From Gp6-AA40 sp035571515 (GTDB lineage Bacteria > Acidobacteriota > Vicinamibacteria > Vicinamibacterales > UBA2999), in NCBI GenBank assembly GCA_035571515.1, contig DATNCQ010000042.1, forward strand, positions 3,954-67,953: a stretch of DNA of 64,000 nucleotides. The letters are read 5' to 3'. Position numbers and translations under genes: made by a program. The notes below the pieces were generated by a model. It saw nothing but the letters and a program-made list of their open reading frames with translations. It was not told where the DNA came from and ran no database searches. Numbering within the stretch: the first letter of the stretch is position 1; every line of letters begins with the position of its first letter. Positions 8,724-17,623 of the stretch are shown here, one piece after another.

Positions 8724-9529
8724 CTGACCGTTACGTCCACGTCGTAGGTCGAAAACGTCTGGCCGTCGCTCGCGATGGCGCGCAGCTTGTAGACGCCTGG
8801 CGCGGAGAAGCGCACCTTGGTGTCGAGCGTCGCGGGCTTCCCGTACACCCGCCCGCTCATGATGTCGGGGGTGAACTGCACCTTGCCCGCGCCGCGATAC
8901 ACGATCCACCGCACGCGCACGCCCTGCTGCAGGTGACCGCCCGGATCCGGGATCGGCTTCGGGTGGCCGTCGTCATTGGCCGTCACGCTCAACGCCATCG
9001 TGTCGGACACGTTGACCGTTTGCGCCGCGTTGACGGTCATCACCGGCGGACGGTTGTCGTGATCGAGGTCCGTCTCGTTGGTCCCGTTGGTCATGAGCGA
9101 CGGATCGCGCGCCGCGTTCTTCGCGATGAGATCCTTGTCGACCTCCCACTCGGGCTGGAGCCATCCCTTGGCCTGGTTGGTCTTGCCGCGGGTGATCAGC
9201 GTCCAGGTGAGGCGCTGCTCCTTCGGCCAGGTGGCGGGGACGACGACCTTGAACACCCACCATTTCCGGTTCGGATAGAAATGCGTCGGCTGGCCGCGAT
9301 CTGCGGTACCGCCGTCGAACGTGTTGTTCGGGCCGAGCGGCACGTCGAACTCCTCGCCCGCGTTCCGGTTGAAGTACCCGAAGTAGAGCGAGTAGGTGCC
9401 GTCAGCGTTCTGCTCCCAGCCGTCGTACGTGGGGCTGATGTCCTGCCCGCGGTCGTACGTCGTCTGGGCACGGACAGGTCCGGTGAGCAGCACGGCGCAC
9501 GACACGACAACGAGCACGCACGTCCGCAT
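8720..9529 (-). CDS. Secreted Ig-like hypothetical protein
   Basis: A 269-residue exported protein with signal peptide MRTCVLVVVSCAVLLTGP and cleavage near VRAQ. The rest looks all-beta and ends in a cadherin/Ig-like segment (APGVYKLRAIASDGQTFSTYDVDVTV). It is not assigned to a named family. AGGAG stands 7 bp before the ATG. The stop overlaps the start of the flavoprotein gene (ATGA), so co-translation and a shared pathway are likely. It may scaffold or bind the same substrate, which is inference only. Confidence 0.75.
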   Translation of the reverse strand: MRTCVLVVVSCAVLLTGPVRAQTTYDRGQDISPTYDGWEQNADGTYSLYFGYFNRNAGEEFDVPLGPNNTFDGGTADRGQPTHFYPNRKWWVFKVVVPATWPKEQRLTWTLITRGKTNQAKGWLQPEWEVDKDLIAKNAARDPSLMTNGTNETDLDHDNRPPVMTVNAAQTVNVSDTMALSVTANDDGHPKPIPDPGGHLQQGVRVRWIVYRGAGKVQFTPDIMSGRVYGKPATLDTKVRFSAPGVYKLRAIASDGQTFSTYDVDVTVR

Positions 9530-9543
9530 GACCGTCTCCTCTC

Positions 9544-10881
9544 TCAGCGCGTACTTGTTGGAGCCGCCTTCGCCGCGCCGCGCGCGTCCATCTCCTTCTT
9601 CAGATCCTGGTCGGACATGAAGTACCAGCTGATCCAGGCCGACGCCATCTCGTCGATCGTCCGCTGCCCGTACGTGATCTGCGCGTCCGGATCGGGGTTG
9701 AACGGGTTCGACGCCGTGTTGTTGTGCCACATGATCGAGTGCAGCACCGTGCCCGCCGGCAGCAGCGGGGCCGCCTCGTCGCTGTAGACGTAATTGAGGT
9801 GCCAGTTGAAGCGGAAGCTCGCGCAGGAGAGCGTTTCGACCTTGCCCGACGGGTAGATCGCCTCGAGGCACTCGGCCTTGCCGCGGTTGTGCATGTGCGG
9901 CTGGAACGACAGCAGCCGCGCGGCCTGCTTCAGCGTGAGATAGCCGTCCGAGCGGATATTGTCGGTGTGCGGACGAAGGTCCACCTCGCGCGCGCTCACC
10001 GTCGTCGAGTTGATCGCGTGCTTCGGGACGTAGCCCTTCGGATAGAACTTGAGGCCGAGCATCACGTTGGTCGGCGTGTCTTCCTTGCCGGTCGCATGCA
10101 GGTGCATCTGGAAGTTGATCTTCGTGCCCGCCTTGATCAGCCGGCCCGAGCCATCCGGGAAGATGTCGCCCTGCTTGCCGATGGCGTACTCGTTGAGGAA
10201 CACGCCCTGTTCGCCGACTTCGAGCGGCACGTCGGCGTCATCGAGCTTGCCGCTGCCGAGCGTGGCATCGGTGGGCTCGACGATCGACGTGCGGATGTGA
10301 TGGATGACCGTGAATCCCTTCGACGGGATGATCTGCACGGCCTTGATGTACCGATCCTCGGCGAGGTGCGGGTCCACCAGGATGTCGGGCCACCGGTCCG
10401 GCGCCTTCGCGGGGACGATGTAGTCCTTCGGCAGGCTGACGATGACGTCGGGCTGACCGATCAGCCACGCCTCGGAGGCGGCGAACTGACGCGGCGCCGG
10501 CATGTCGGCAGGGTTGCCCTCGGGCGCACCCGCGTCGACCCACGCCGAGATCGTCTGGATGTCGCGGTCGCTCAGCGAGCGGTCGTTGGCGAAGTGCTGG
10601 ACGCCGACGTTCTTGTCGATGAACCACGGCGGCATCTCGCGCGCGAGCACCTTCGTCTTGATCGATCGCGCCCACGGCCGGGCGTCCTGGTACGTCAGCA
10701 GCGACATCGGCGCGATGCTGCCGGGCCGGTGGCACACCTGGCAGTTGTTCTGGAAGATCGGCGCGATGTCTTTGGTGAACGTCACCGCGGGCGCCGGGCC
10801 GGACGCGGACTGCCCCGCGTGCATGGAGGACGCGGCAACCGTGAGGACCAGCGCGAGAGACGCAACGAGCGTGAACCGCAT
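9544..10881 (-). CDS. Secreted cytochrome c fused to a copper-monooxygenase-like domain
   Basis: A 445-residue exported protein: signal peptide 1-22, one c-type heme site NCQVCHRPG (Cys47, Cys50, His51), then a long beta-rich region resembling the ascorbate-dependent type II copper monooxygenase fold, with His-rich motifs such as HMHN and a C-terminal MWHNNTASNPFNPDP. A GAGGAGG-type site precedes the ATG. A close paralogue lies at 43445. The heme may accept electrons from the neighbouring quinoprotein or flavoproteins. Whether the copper-like domain is catalytic is not known. Confidence 0.85.
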   Translation of the reverse strand: MRFTLVASLALVLTVAASSMHAGQSASGPAPAVTFTKDIAPIFQNNCQVCHRPGSIAPMSLLTYQDARPWARSIKTKVLAREMPPWFIDKNVGVQHFANDRSLSDRDIQTISAWVDAGAPEGNPADMPAPRQFAASEAWLIGQPDVIVSLPKDYIVPAKAPDRWPDILVDPHLAEDRYIKAVQIIPSKGFTVIHHIRTSIVEPTDATLGSGKLDDADVPLEVGEQGVFLNEYAIGKQGDIFPDGSGRLIKAGTKINFQMHLHATGKEDTPTNVMLGLKFYPKGYVPKHAINSTTVSAREVDLRPHTDNIRSDGYLTLKQAARLLSFQPHMHNRGKAECLEAIYPSGKVETLSCASFRFNWHLNYVYSDEAAPLLPAGTVLHSIMWHNNTASNPFNPDPDAQITYGQRTIDEMASAWISWYFMSDQDLKKEMDARGAAKAAPTSTR

Positions 10882-10897
10882 GACAGATCCCTCCTCA

Positions 10898-10922
10898 GGC
10901 GGACCTAAAGGTCCGCCCCTAC
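10898..10922 (-). repeat. GTAGGG-type hairpin repeat
   Basis: A perfect 9-bp inverted repeat (GGCGGACCT / AGGTCCGCC) with a 2-bp loop, followed by CCCTAC. On the minus strand it starts inside the stop codon of the gene ending at 10919, so it may act as a terminator or a REP-like element. Confidence 0.6.
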
Positions 10923-11839
10923 CGCACAACACACGGGGTCGGATTCCATTTCGAACCGTCGGGCAGCTTCTTGAACGCGTAATTCACGATCCAGGGCTGG
11001 GTCAGGTACTCGGGATCATCGACGATTTGGGTGTAGCGGATCCACTGACTTCTATCCGGCAGCTCCATCGTCCGGAAGTACTCGGTGACCGCCGCATTGC
11101 CCGTGTAGGGCATGCCGTTTTTCCAGTAATAACCGGGTTTCAGGCGGCTCGTCGCGACCTTGAGATTCCCGCCCCGCTCGACGTTTCCGGCGCCGCCCAT
11201 GATGGTCCATTGCGCGACGGAATACCCCTGCACGCTCGATTCGACCCCCGCCGGCGGCTCGAGCCGGGCCGGCCGGGCCGGGAAGAGCGTGGCGTTGCTG
11301 TAGTCGAAACGGCCCTCGGTCGCGGGCGGAGCGAAATGAAACAGGCGCGTCTGCGTGCCGTAGTCCGCGTCGACCTTCAGCGTGTTGTCGTCCTGCCACG
11401 TGATGTGGAGGTGCGTCGCCAGGCGCATGATGCCGGGCGCCCCGTACGCCTTGCAGGCGTTGCCGTCGGCTTCGTCTTTCGCCGGGTCCCACTTCATCGC
11501 GGCCTGCGCGGCGGTCGCGTTGTACGGGATGTTCCCCTGCGCCGCCGGGTTGGGACCGGCGCCGACGAACCCGACGCCAGGATTCTCGATCGTCCCCGCC
11601 ACGCCGCTGCCGAAGTCGCCCTTCGACGGCGTCAGCATGCGGACGTGCCAGTCCTCGGTGACGACCGCGGTCCAGTAGCCGGTGAGGTCAATCGGCGCCG
11701 CAGCCTTCGCGGTCGGCGCGGCCGCCTGGCCGCCGCGGCCCTGCGCGTGAAGCAGACCGGGATCCGGGATCCGGGATCCGGGATCCGCGGACACCAGTCC
11801 CGACAGACACAGCGCGGCGACCGCAAGCGCTCGCGTCAT
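10919..11839 (-). CDS. Secreted lipocalin-like-type hypothetical protein
   Basis: A 306-residue exported protein. After the signal peptide a domain begins IDLTGYWTAVVTEDW and ends near DDPEYLTQPWIVNYAF. The same pattern occurs in the N-terminal half of the neighbouring metallo-beta-lactamase fusion (DMTGTWRW... DPDYLTEPLV), so the two are paralogous. The signal-to-mature junction (ADPGSRIPDPG) is encoded by a 7-bp tandem repeat. It starts 2 bp after the DUF6152 stop. No enzyme motif is recognised; ligand binding is a guess from the predicted beta-barrel character. Confidence 0.7.
   Translation of the reverse strand: MTRALAVAALCLSGLVSADPGSRIPDPGLLHAQGRGGQAAAPTAKAAAPIDLTGYWTAVVTEDWHVRMLTPSKGDFGSGVAGTIENPGVGFVGAGPNPAAQGNIPYNATAAQAAMKWDPAKDEADGNACKAYGAPGIMRLATHLHITWQDDNTLKVDADYGTQTRLFHFAPPATEGRFDYSNATLFPARPARLEPPAGVESSVQGYSVAQWTIMGGAGNVERGGNLKVATSRLKPGYYWKNGMPYTGNAAVTEYFRTMELPDRSQWIRYTQIVDDPEYLTQPWIVNYAFKKLPDGSKWNPTPCVVR
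11757..11786. repeat. 7-bp tandem repeat CCGGGAT within a coding region
   Basis: Four uninterrupted units of CCGGGAT lie in the signal-peptide/mature junction of the gene at 10919-11839. The repeat is in frame and gives a Pro/Asp/Gly-rich linker. Confidence 0.8.
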
Positions 11840-11841
11840 GG

Positions 11842-12237
11842 TCAATTGACCGTCTCGCCCGCCTTGCTCCCCCATGACTTGCCGTCGGTCGTGCGCGTGA
11901 TCTGAATCAGGCGGCCGTGCGTGCTGTTCGGGCTGCGCGACGGGTTGACGACGACCTCGACCGGGTCGCCGATCTTGAACGCGTCCTTGTCGATCCCCTG
12001 CCGCGCGAACTGCGAGGCGGTCGCCCCCTCGATCACCCACTGCCTGGTCGTGCCGTCCGGATCGGCGACCTCGACGTAGAGGAACGAATGCGGCGCGCGC
12101 AGCGTCACCTGCACCATCTTGCCCTTCACGGTGATCGTCCTGCTGACGTCGTAGGTGCCGCCGAACGAGTGATGGGCGCGAAGAGGAACGCCCGCCAGCA
12201 TGATCGCCGTTGCGATGATAAGAAATGAAAACTTCAT
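11842..12237 (-). CDS. DUF6152 family secreted protein
   Basis: A 131-residue exported protein with signal peptide about 1-21. The mature part starts HHSFGGTYD and continues as a small beta-barrel (TVKGKMVQVTLRAPHSFLYVEV), the pattern of the DUF6152 family. Genes of this family are often found beside quinoprotein and cytochrome clusters; function is unknown. It is followed after 2 bp by the lipocalin-like-type gene, suggesting co-translation. Confidence 0.82.
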   Translation of the reverse strand: MKFSFLIIATAIMLAGVPLRAHHSFGGTYDVSRTITVKGKMVQVTLRAPHSFLYVEVADPDGTTRQWVIEGATASQFARQGIDKDAFKIGDPVEVVVNPSRSPNSTHGRLIQITRTTDGKSWGSKAGETVN

Positions 12238-12247
12238 GTCTTCCCCT

Positions 12248-12271
12248 GGGGGTCTGAAGATCCGCCCCTAC
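12248..12271 (-). repeat. GTAGGG-type hairpin repeat, imperfect
   Basis: GGGTCT and AGATCC form a short stem with one wobble, followed by GCCCCTAC. It belongs to the same family as 10898 and 27939 and lies directly after the stop codon of the gene ending at 12274. Confidence 0.45.
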
Positions 12272-12273
12272 AC

Positions 12274-14151
12274 TTACTTCTTTAGACTCCGGTACACGGC
12301 TTCGACGAAGCGCGAGGTGACGCCGGGCTCGCGGCCATACTCCGGATCGAAGTCCATCGTCGGCTTCGCGGCCTTCACCTGCGCCAGCGTCATTCCCTTG
12401 TCCACCATCGCCTGTACGCGATCGCGGATGATCATCAGCATGTCCCGGTAGTTGCCGACGTCGGCCGCGTCGCTGATCCATCCACGACCCGGAACGATCA
12501 TCGTCCCGCCCTGCGCCATGAACTCGGTGACGCTCATCGCGATCAGTTTGTTGAGCGCGTCGATCTCTCCGTTGATGCTGCCGCCCTTGTCCACGTCGAT
12601 CGGCGGATAGATCTCGCTGTCGTAGATATCGCCCGCGGCAATGACGTCCGAGCGGCGGAACCAGACGACGCTGTCGCCGTCGGTGATCGCGCGCGGCATG
12701 TGAAACAGCTGCACCGCCTGGTTGTTGAAGAAGCGGTAGAGCGTGTACGTCTCAGACAAGTACGTGTCGGTCGGGACGAGCAGCTCGGGAGCTTTCGCTT
12801 CGACCATCCGCGCCTGAACCGCCGCGTGCGCCAGCACCTGCAGGCTGAGCGACGGATCCCGGTAGCCGAGGAGACGGAACAGCGGAGACTTGCGGATGTT
12901 GGCGTTGCCGCCGACGTGATCCGGGTTGCCGCTGGTGTTGATGATCATGCGGATCGTCGGCTCGGCAAACGCATGCGCCGCCTGCCAGGTGTTGCCGAAG
13001 GGAGACGCCGCGTCGGGCACGTCCGGCGGACGCAAGGACTGATGAATCTGGCGCACCGCATCCAGCACCCGATCGCTCGCGGCCGCAGCGCCGGAATCCA
13101 CCATCACCATCCCGTCGCCGCCGGCCGACACGACGATGTTGCCGCCGGCGCCGGCGATGAGATAGACGTTGCCGGCCACGTGCAGCGGCGCGACCTTGTC
13201 GTACGCCGGAGCGCGCGGCCGCTCGGCGTCGGCGCGCTCGGCGACATGGGTGGACGCGTCGGTGTACGCGGGCTTGATCGTCGATTGCGCCGCCGGAGGC
13301 TGCAGCGACGCGGCGCGCGCGCGCCATTCGGGATAGAGCGTGTCGGCGCCGCCTCGCACGCCCTCCTGCGGCGTCTTGTACTTGAACGCGGATTCGGTGA
13401 GATACGGGTTCTCGCCCGGCAGATAGTGCGGGACGCGGTACTTCTCGCCGAGCTGATTGTCTTCCGGCTGACACGGGTACGGCGGCAGCTGCAGCGTGGG
13501 CGCGCGCATGTAGGTCGCGCTCCGCACCAGCGGCTCGGTGAGGTAGTCGGGATCGATGACCGTGAAGGTCACCTCCAGGTACGGCTCTTCGAGCGACAGG
13601 TGCTCGATCACCGTCGCGCGGAAACTGGTGGCGACGCCGTTGCGGCGAACGTAGCTCTCCTTCAGATGCGTGGTCGTGATCTCGAGCGTGTCGCCGCGGA
13701 ACTTCCCGGTGGAGAAGCCCTCCCACGAATGGAGCGCGAAGGGCGACGGCGACGGGCGGCCGTCGACCCAGATGACGCGCTCGCCGGCGGTCTTCTCGTA
13801 CGAGATGCGGTAGGCGACGAGCTGACGAGTCAGCGGATCGATGACCTTGTCGATCCGCATCGGGTCGAGCCCCTTGGGCTGATACCCGGGCGTGCGCGGC
13901 CTGCACTGGAGCAGCGATGAGGTCGAGTTGACCTCTTCGTCGTAGGTGTCGGCCCGCATGCGGGCGGCGTCGTTGAGCGGGAGGCCGCGGTAGTCGCCGG
14001 GAAACGCCCCGGGGTTGCGGTCGCGCTCGTCCTCGTGGTTGATCCAGCGCCACGTGCCGGTCATGTCCACCGGCGAATTTTCCTGGGCAGGCGTCGCCCG
14101 GATGGCCAACAGGGCCAGAAGCATCACAACGCCCGCGGTTCTCGTCTGCAT
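12274..14151 (-). CDS. Lipocalin-like-type domain fused to a degenerate metallo-beta-lactamase fold
   Basis: A 625-residue exported protein. Residues 27-210 match the protein at 10919 (DMTGTWRW... IDPDYLTEPLV). Residues 320-620 have the layout of a metallo-beta-lactamase fold: GNVYLIAGAGGNIVVS, DGMVMVDSG, then INTSGNPDHVGG where HxHxDH is expected. Zinc ligands are largely gone: Ser407 and Asn409 replace the first two His, Ile489 replaces the His before TDGDS, and Arg556 replaces the last His in PGRG. Asp411, His412 and Asp508 remain. The ATG at 14151 is preferred over 14166 because AAGGG precedes it. Probably non-hydrolytic. Confidence 0.82.
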   Translation of the reverse strand: MQTRTAGVVMLLALLAIRATPAQENSPVDMTGTWRWINHEDERDRNPGAFPGDYRGLPLNDAARMRADTYDEEVNSTSSLLQCRPRTPGYQPKGLDPMRIDKVIDPLTRQLVAYRISYEKTAGERVIWVDGRPSPSPFALHSWEGFSTGKFRGDTLEITTTHLKESYVRRNGVATSFRATVIEHLSLEEPYLEVTFTVIDPDYLTEPLVRSATYMRAPTLQLPPYPCQPEDNQLGEKYRVPHYLPGENPYLTESAFKYKTPQEGVRGGADTLYPEWRARAASLQPPAAQSTIKPAYTDASTHVAERADAERPRAPAYDKVAPLHVAGNVYLIAGAGGNIVVSAGGDGMVMVDSGAAAASDRVLDAVRQIHQSLRPPDVPDAASPFGNTWQAAHAFAEPTIRMIINTSGNPDHVGGNANIRKSPLFRLLGYRDPSLSLQVLAHAAVQARMVEAKAPELLVPTDTYLSETYTLYRFFNNQAVQLFHMPRAITDGDSVVWFRRSDVIAAGDIYDSEIYPPIDVDKGGSINGEIDALNKLIAMSVTEFMAQGGTMIVPGRGWISDAADVGNYRDMLMIIRDRVQAMVDKGMTLAQVKAAKPTMDFDPEYGREPGVTSRFVEAVYRSLKK

Positions 14152-14203
14152 CCGGGACCCTTGCATAGGCGTAGAGGGAACTTTCCGCCTCCGCTAAAGC
14201 TGC

Positions 14204-14247
14204 GGCGGACCCGCCGAAGCGCAAGCGCGAAGGCGGGCAGGTCCGCC
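14204..14247. repeat. Long inverted repeat in a divergent intergenic region
   Basis: GGCGGACC and GGTCCGCC arms enclose an inner CCGCC/GGCGG pair and an AGCGCAAGCGCG centre. It lies between divergent genes at 14151 and 14328 and shares its arms with the GTAGGG-type repeat family, so it is more likely a dispersed repeat than a terminator. Confidence 0.5.
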
Positions 14248-14327
14248 TGGACGGCCGCCAAGATACACCGAAAACCATTGCACGGACAGACGGGATTGAC
14301 GATGCTTTACGGGCAAAGGAGACACGC

Positions 14328-16007
14328 ATGCGTAAGGCGAAGCTGCTCGCGGCCGTCCTCGTCGGCACTGCCCTGCTTGGCATCGCGATCGTCCGGCTCA
14401 CCGCGGCCGAGGGGACCTCGTCTGCGGCGCTGACCGGGACCGTCAGCTCGCAGGCCGAAGGCCCGATGGAAGGCGTGCTCGTCGGCGCGAAACGGGCGGG
14501 GTCCACCATCAGCACCTGGGTCGTCAGCAACGCGCAGGGTCAGTACAGCTTTCCGCGCGACCGGATGGAACCGGGCCACTACGCCATCAGCATCCGCGCG
14601 GTCGGCTACGTCCTGCCCGCGACCTCCGTCGATCTCAAGGGCGACTCCGCGCGGCTCGACCTGCCGCTGACGAAGAACGCGCGGCCGATGAAGACCGCGG
14701 AGCAGATGACCAACGCGGAGCTGATCATGAGCGTGCCGGGGACGCAGGCGCAGCGCGCGTCGCTCGGCGGCTGCGTGAACTGTCACACGCTGCAGCGCGC
14801 GCTGTTCTCCCGCTTCGAGCCGCTCGAAATGTCGATCGTCGCCGCGCGCATGCCGCGGCACACGAACAACTCGTCGCCGATGCATCCGTACTACCGCCCG
14901 CAGGAAGGGCCGCTGCCGACCATCACCGAGCCGACGACCACCGGCCGCTATCTCAGCTCGATCAACCTGAGCACGGCCGACGCGTTCCAGTTCCCGCTCA
15001 AGACGCTGCCGCGCCCGAAGGGGAAAGCGACACAGGTGATCTACACGGTCTACGACCTGCCGCGTCCCGACGCGTCGCCGCACGACGTCGCCTTCGACGC
15101 GGACGGTAACGCCTGGTACTCCGATTTCAATTCGCAGTACTTCGGCAAGCTCGACGTGAAGACCGGCAAGGTCGTCGAGTACGCGGTGCCGATTCGCCGC
15201 CCCGGGCAAATCGCGCAGGGCGGCCTGCAGATCGATCTCGACAAGCAGGGGCGCGTCTACTACGGGAACATGTCGCAGCTGCAGATCGCGCGGCTCGATC
15301 CGAAGACCGGCAAGATGGAGACGTTCCAGCTGCCGACGCCGGAAGCCACATGGGGCGACGCGCACCTGACGATGATCGACCCGGCGCACATGGACGTCGA
15401 CGGCCAGCTCTGGTTCAACATCGCGTTCGATACCGGCGAGTCGGGCGGCACGTGGCGCGTCGACCTCGCGAAGAACAAGTGGACGCCCGTCAAGTATCCG
15501 GAGGGCAGCCCATCGGCGCGCGCCTACGACGTGATTGCCGACTCGCAGAACAACGCGTGGGGCATGCAGATGACCAACGACAAGCTGTGGAAGACCGACG
15601 CCAAGACGATGCAGACGACCTGGTACGACTTCCCCACCAAGGGGGCGGGCTGCCGGCGCGGTCACATCGACGCGCAGGAGCGCATCTGGTGCGGCGTGTT
15701 CAACGGCAACCGCCTCGCGATGTTCGACACGAAGACGCTGAAGTTCACCGAATGGACGATGCCGACCGAGTGGACGCGCCCCTACGACGCGCAGTACGAC
15801 GACAAAGCGTACGCGTGGACGGCGGGCATGGACAACGACCGCGCCGTGCGGCTGAACGTCGCGACCGGTGAGTTCACCGAGTACCTCATGCCGGGCCACA
15901 CCAACGTGCGTCACGTGGAGGTGCAGAAGTCGGGCGCGCTGTCCAGCCTCTGGCTGGGTGACCAGCACGGCAACACGCTCACGCGCATCGAGCCGCTCGC
16001 TCCGTAG
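14328..16007 (+). CDS. Secreted carboxypeptidase-regulatory/cytochrome c/beta-propeller protein
   Basis: A 559-residue exported protein with three parts: a carboxypeptidase-regulatory-like sandwich (about 34-115, LTGTVSSQAEGPMEGV), a single c-type heme site CVNCH (149-153), and a streptogramin-lyase/SMP-30-like propeller (about 230-555) of repeated units such as DVAFDADGNAWYSDF and LDPKTGKMETFQL. AAAGGAG precedes the ATG. Divergent from the oxidoreductase run, it could be an electron acceptor or sensor-like binding protein of the same system; that role is inferred. Confidence 0.85.
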   Translation: MRKAKLLAAVLVGTALLGIAIVRLTAAEGTSSAALTGTVSSQAEGPMEGVLVGAKRAGSTISTWVVSNAQGQYSFPRDRMEPGHYAISIRAVGYVLPATSVDLKGDSARLDLPLTKNARPMKTAEQMTNAELIMSVPGTQAQRASLGGCVNCHTLQRALFSRFEPLEMSIVAARMPRHTNNSSPMHPYYRPQEGPLPTITEPTTTGRYLSSINLSTADAFQFPLKTLPRPKGKATQVIYTVYDLPRPDASPHDVAFDADGNAWYSDFNSQYFGKLDVKTGKVVEYAVPIRRPGQIAQGGLQIDLDKQGRVYYGNMSQLQIARLDPKTGKMETFQLPTPEATWGDAHLTMIDPAHMDVDGQLWFNIAFDTGESGGTWRVDLAKNKWTPVKYPEGSPSARAYDVIADSQNNAWGMQMTNDKLWKTDAKTMQTTWYDFPTKGAGCRRGHIDAQERIWCGVFNGNRLAMFDTKTLKFTEWTMPTEWTRPYDAQYDDKAYAWTAGMDNDRAVRLNVATGEFTEYLMPGHTNVRHVEVQKSGALSSLWLGDQHGNTLTRIEPLAP

Positions 16008-16010
16008 CCG

Positions 16011-16060
16011 GGGTTCAAAGGGTTCAAAAGGTTCAAAGGGTTCAAGGGGTTCGGTTCAGA
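16011..16060. repeat. 9-bp tandem repeat GTTCAAAGG
   Basis: Four GTTCAAAGG-like units (two exact, two with one change) and a decayed tail lie between the propeller gene and the amine oxidase gene, just before the likely GTG start at 16069. Confidence 0.8.
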
Positions 16061-16068
16061 AGGTTCTC

Positions 16069-17622
16069 GTGCGCAGGGTTCGTGACGCGCAAGCACTGAC
16101 GCGGCGTCGCTTTCTTGGCCAGCTCGGCGTGGTCGGCGGGTCGTCGCTCGTCATGACGGCGATGACCTCGTGGGACCTGATGGCCGGACAGGCGGGGCCG
16201 CGGCCCGCGCTCACCGGCCGTCCGCCGAACGCGAAGGTGCTCGTGCTCGGCGCCGGCATCTCCGGCCTCGTCGTCGCCTACGAGCTCGGCAAGCTTGGCT
16301 ACGACTTCCGGGTGCTCGAGGCGCGCGACCGCGTCGGCGGCATCAACTGGACGGTCCGCCGCGGCTCCGAGCACACCGAGATCGACGGCGAGCGGCAGGT
16401 CTGCACGTTCGACGAGGGGCAGCACCTCAACGTCGGACCGTGGCGCATCCCCTACACGCATACCGGCGTGCTGAACTACTGCAGGGAGCTTGGCGTTCCC
16501 ATGCAGATCTTCCTCAACGAATCCGACGCCTCGTACTTCTACTACGAGGGCGCGGCCGCCGGAGAGCTGTCGAACCGGCGCGTCCGCCTGCGCGAGGTCA
16601 AGGCCGACCTGATCGGCCACACCAACGAGCTGCTTGCCAAGGCGATCGATCAGCGGCAGCTCGATCTGCCGCTCTCCGCCGAAGACACGCAGCGGTTCGT
16701 CGCCTTTCTCGTCTCGGAGGGCTACCTCGACGCGTCCGATCGCCGGTACAAGGCGTTCGCGAACCGCGGCCCCGGCAATCCGTACGGGCTGGCGGAGCTG
16801 CTCCGCGCCGGTTTCGGCGGCCGGATACGATCCATTCCGCCGCGAGACGGCACCACCGCCGCGCCGATGTTCCATCCCGTCGGCGGCATGGACCAGATTC
16901 CGAAAGCGTTTCAGCGTGCCGTCGGCGGCACCCGCATCACCTTCAACGCCGAGGTCCAGTCGGTGCACCAGACCGGATCGGACGTCGAGGTGATCTATCT
17001 CGACACGAAGAGCGGAGAGACCGCGCGCGTCACCGCCGACTTCGTCGTCGCCTGCCTGCCGCTGTCGGTGCTCTCGCATGTGGACATCGACGTCTCCGCG
17101 GAGATGAAGCAGGCCGTCCGCGCGACCACCTACAGCGACAGCGCCAAGCTGGGGCTCGCGATGAAGCGCCGCTTCTGGGAGGAGGACGAGCAGATTTTCG
17201 GCGGCCACCTCTACTCGAACCTGCCGATCGGCGAGTTTTCGTATCCGTCGAGCGATTATTTTTCCCGCAAGGGCGTGCTGCTCGGCCTCTACTCGAACGC
17301 CGGCGTCGGCGATCTGATCGACCAGCCGGTCAAGGCGCGCGTCGAGCACGTGCTGACGCACGCGAGCAAGGTGCATCCGCAGGTCCGCCAGGAGTTCGAG
17401 AGCGCGTACGCCGTCTGGTGGAAGCGCGTCAAGTACAGCGAGGGCGGCTACGCCACCGGCGCGGCGGTCGCGCGGCGCGAGCAGCTCTCGCGGGTCGAGA
17501 ATCGCATCCTGATCGGATGCGCCGCCACCACGCCCTTCTCGGAGCCCGACTGGCAGGAAGGCGCGGTTGCCGCGGGCTGGCAGGCGTTGAAGTCGCTGCA
17601 CGGGCGCGCGATGCGGGCATAG
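16069..17622 (+). CDS. Tat-exported flavin amine oxidase
   Basis: A 517-residue flavin monoamine oxidase-type protein with the FAD motif GAGISGLVVAYELG, the LEARDRVGG segment and a C-terminal flavin-contact region (AVAAGWQALKSLH). TRRRFLGQLGVVGG near the N-terminus is a twin-arginine signal. The GTG at 16069 was chosen because GAAGG lies 5 bp upstream and it keeps the Tat motif near the start; the open frame runs further back into the preceding repeat and gene. It follows the cytochrome/propeller gene on the same strand. The amine substrate is unknown. Confidence 0.83.
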   Translation: MRRVRDAQALTRRRFLGQLGVVGGSSLVMTAMTSWDLMAGQAGPRPALTGRPPNAKVLVLGAGISGLVVAYELGKLGYDFRVLEARDRVGGINWTVRRGSEHTEIDGERQVCTFDEGQHLNVGPWRIPYTHTGVLNYCRELGVPMQIFLNESDASYFYYEGAAAGELSNRRVRLREVKADLIGHTNELLAKAIDQRQLDLPLSAEDTQRFVAFLVSEGYLDASDRRYKAFANRGPGNPYGLAELLRAGFGGRIRSIPPRDGTTAAPMFHPVGGMDQIPKAFQRAVGGTRITFNAEVQSVHQTGSDVEVIYLDTKSGETARVTADFVVACLPLSVLSHVDIDVSAEMKQAVRATTYSDSAKLGLAMKRRFWEEDEQIFGGHLYSNLPIGEFSYPSSDYFSRKGVLLGLYSNAGVGDLIDQPVKARVEHVLTHASKVHPQVRQEFESAYAVWWKRVKYSEGGYATGAAVARREQLSRVENRILIGCAATTPFSEPDWQEGAVAAGWQALKSLHGRAMRA

Positions 17623-17623
17623 A

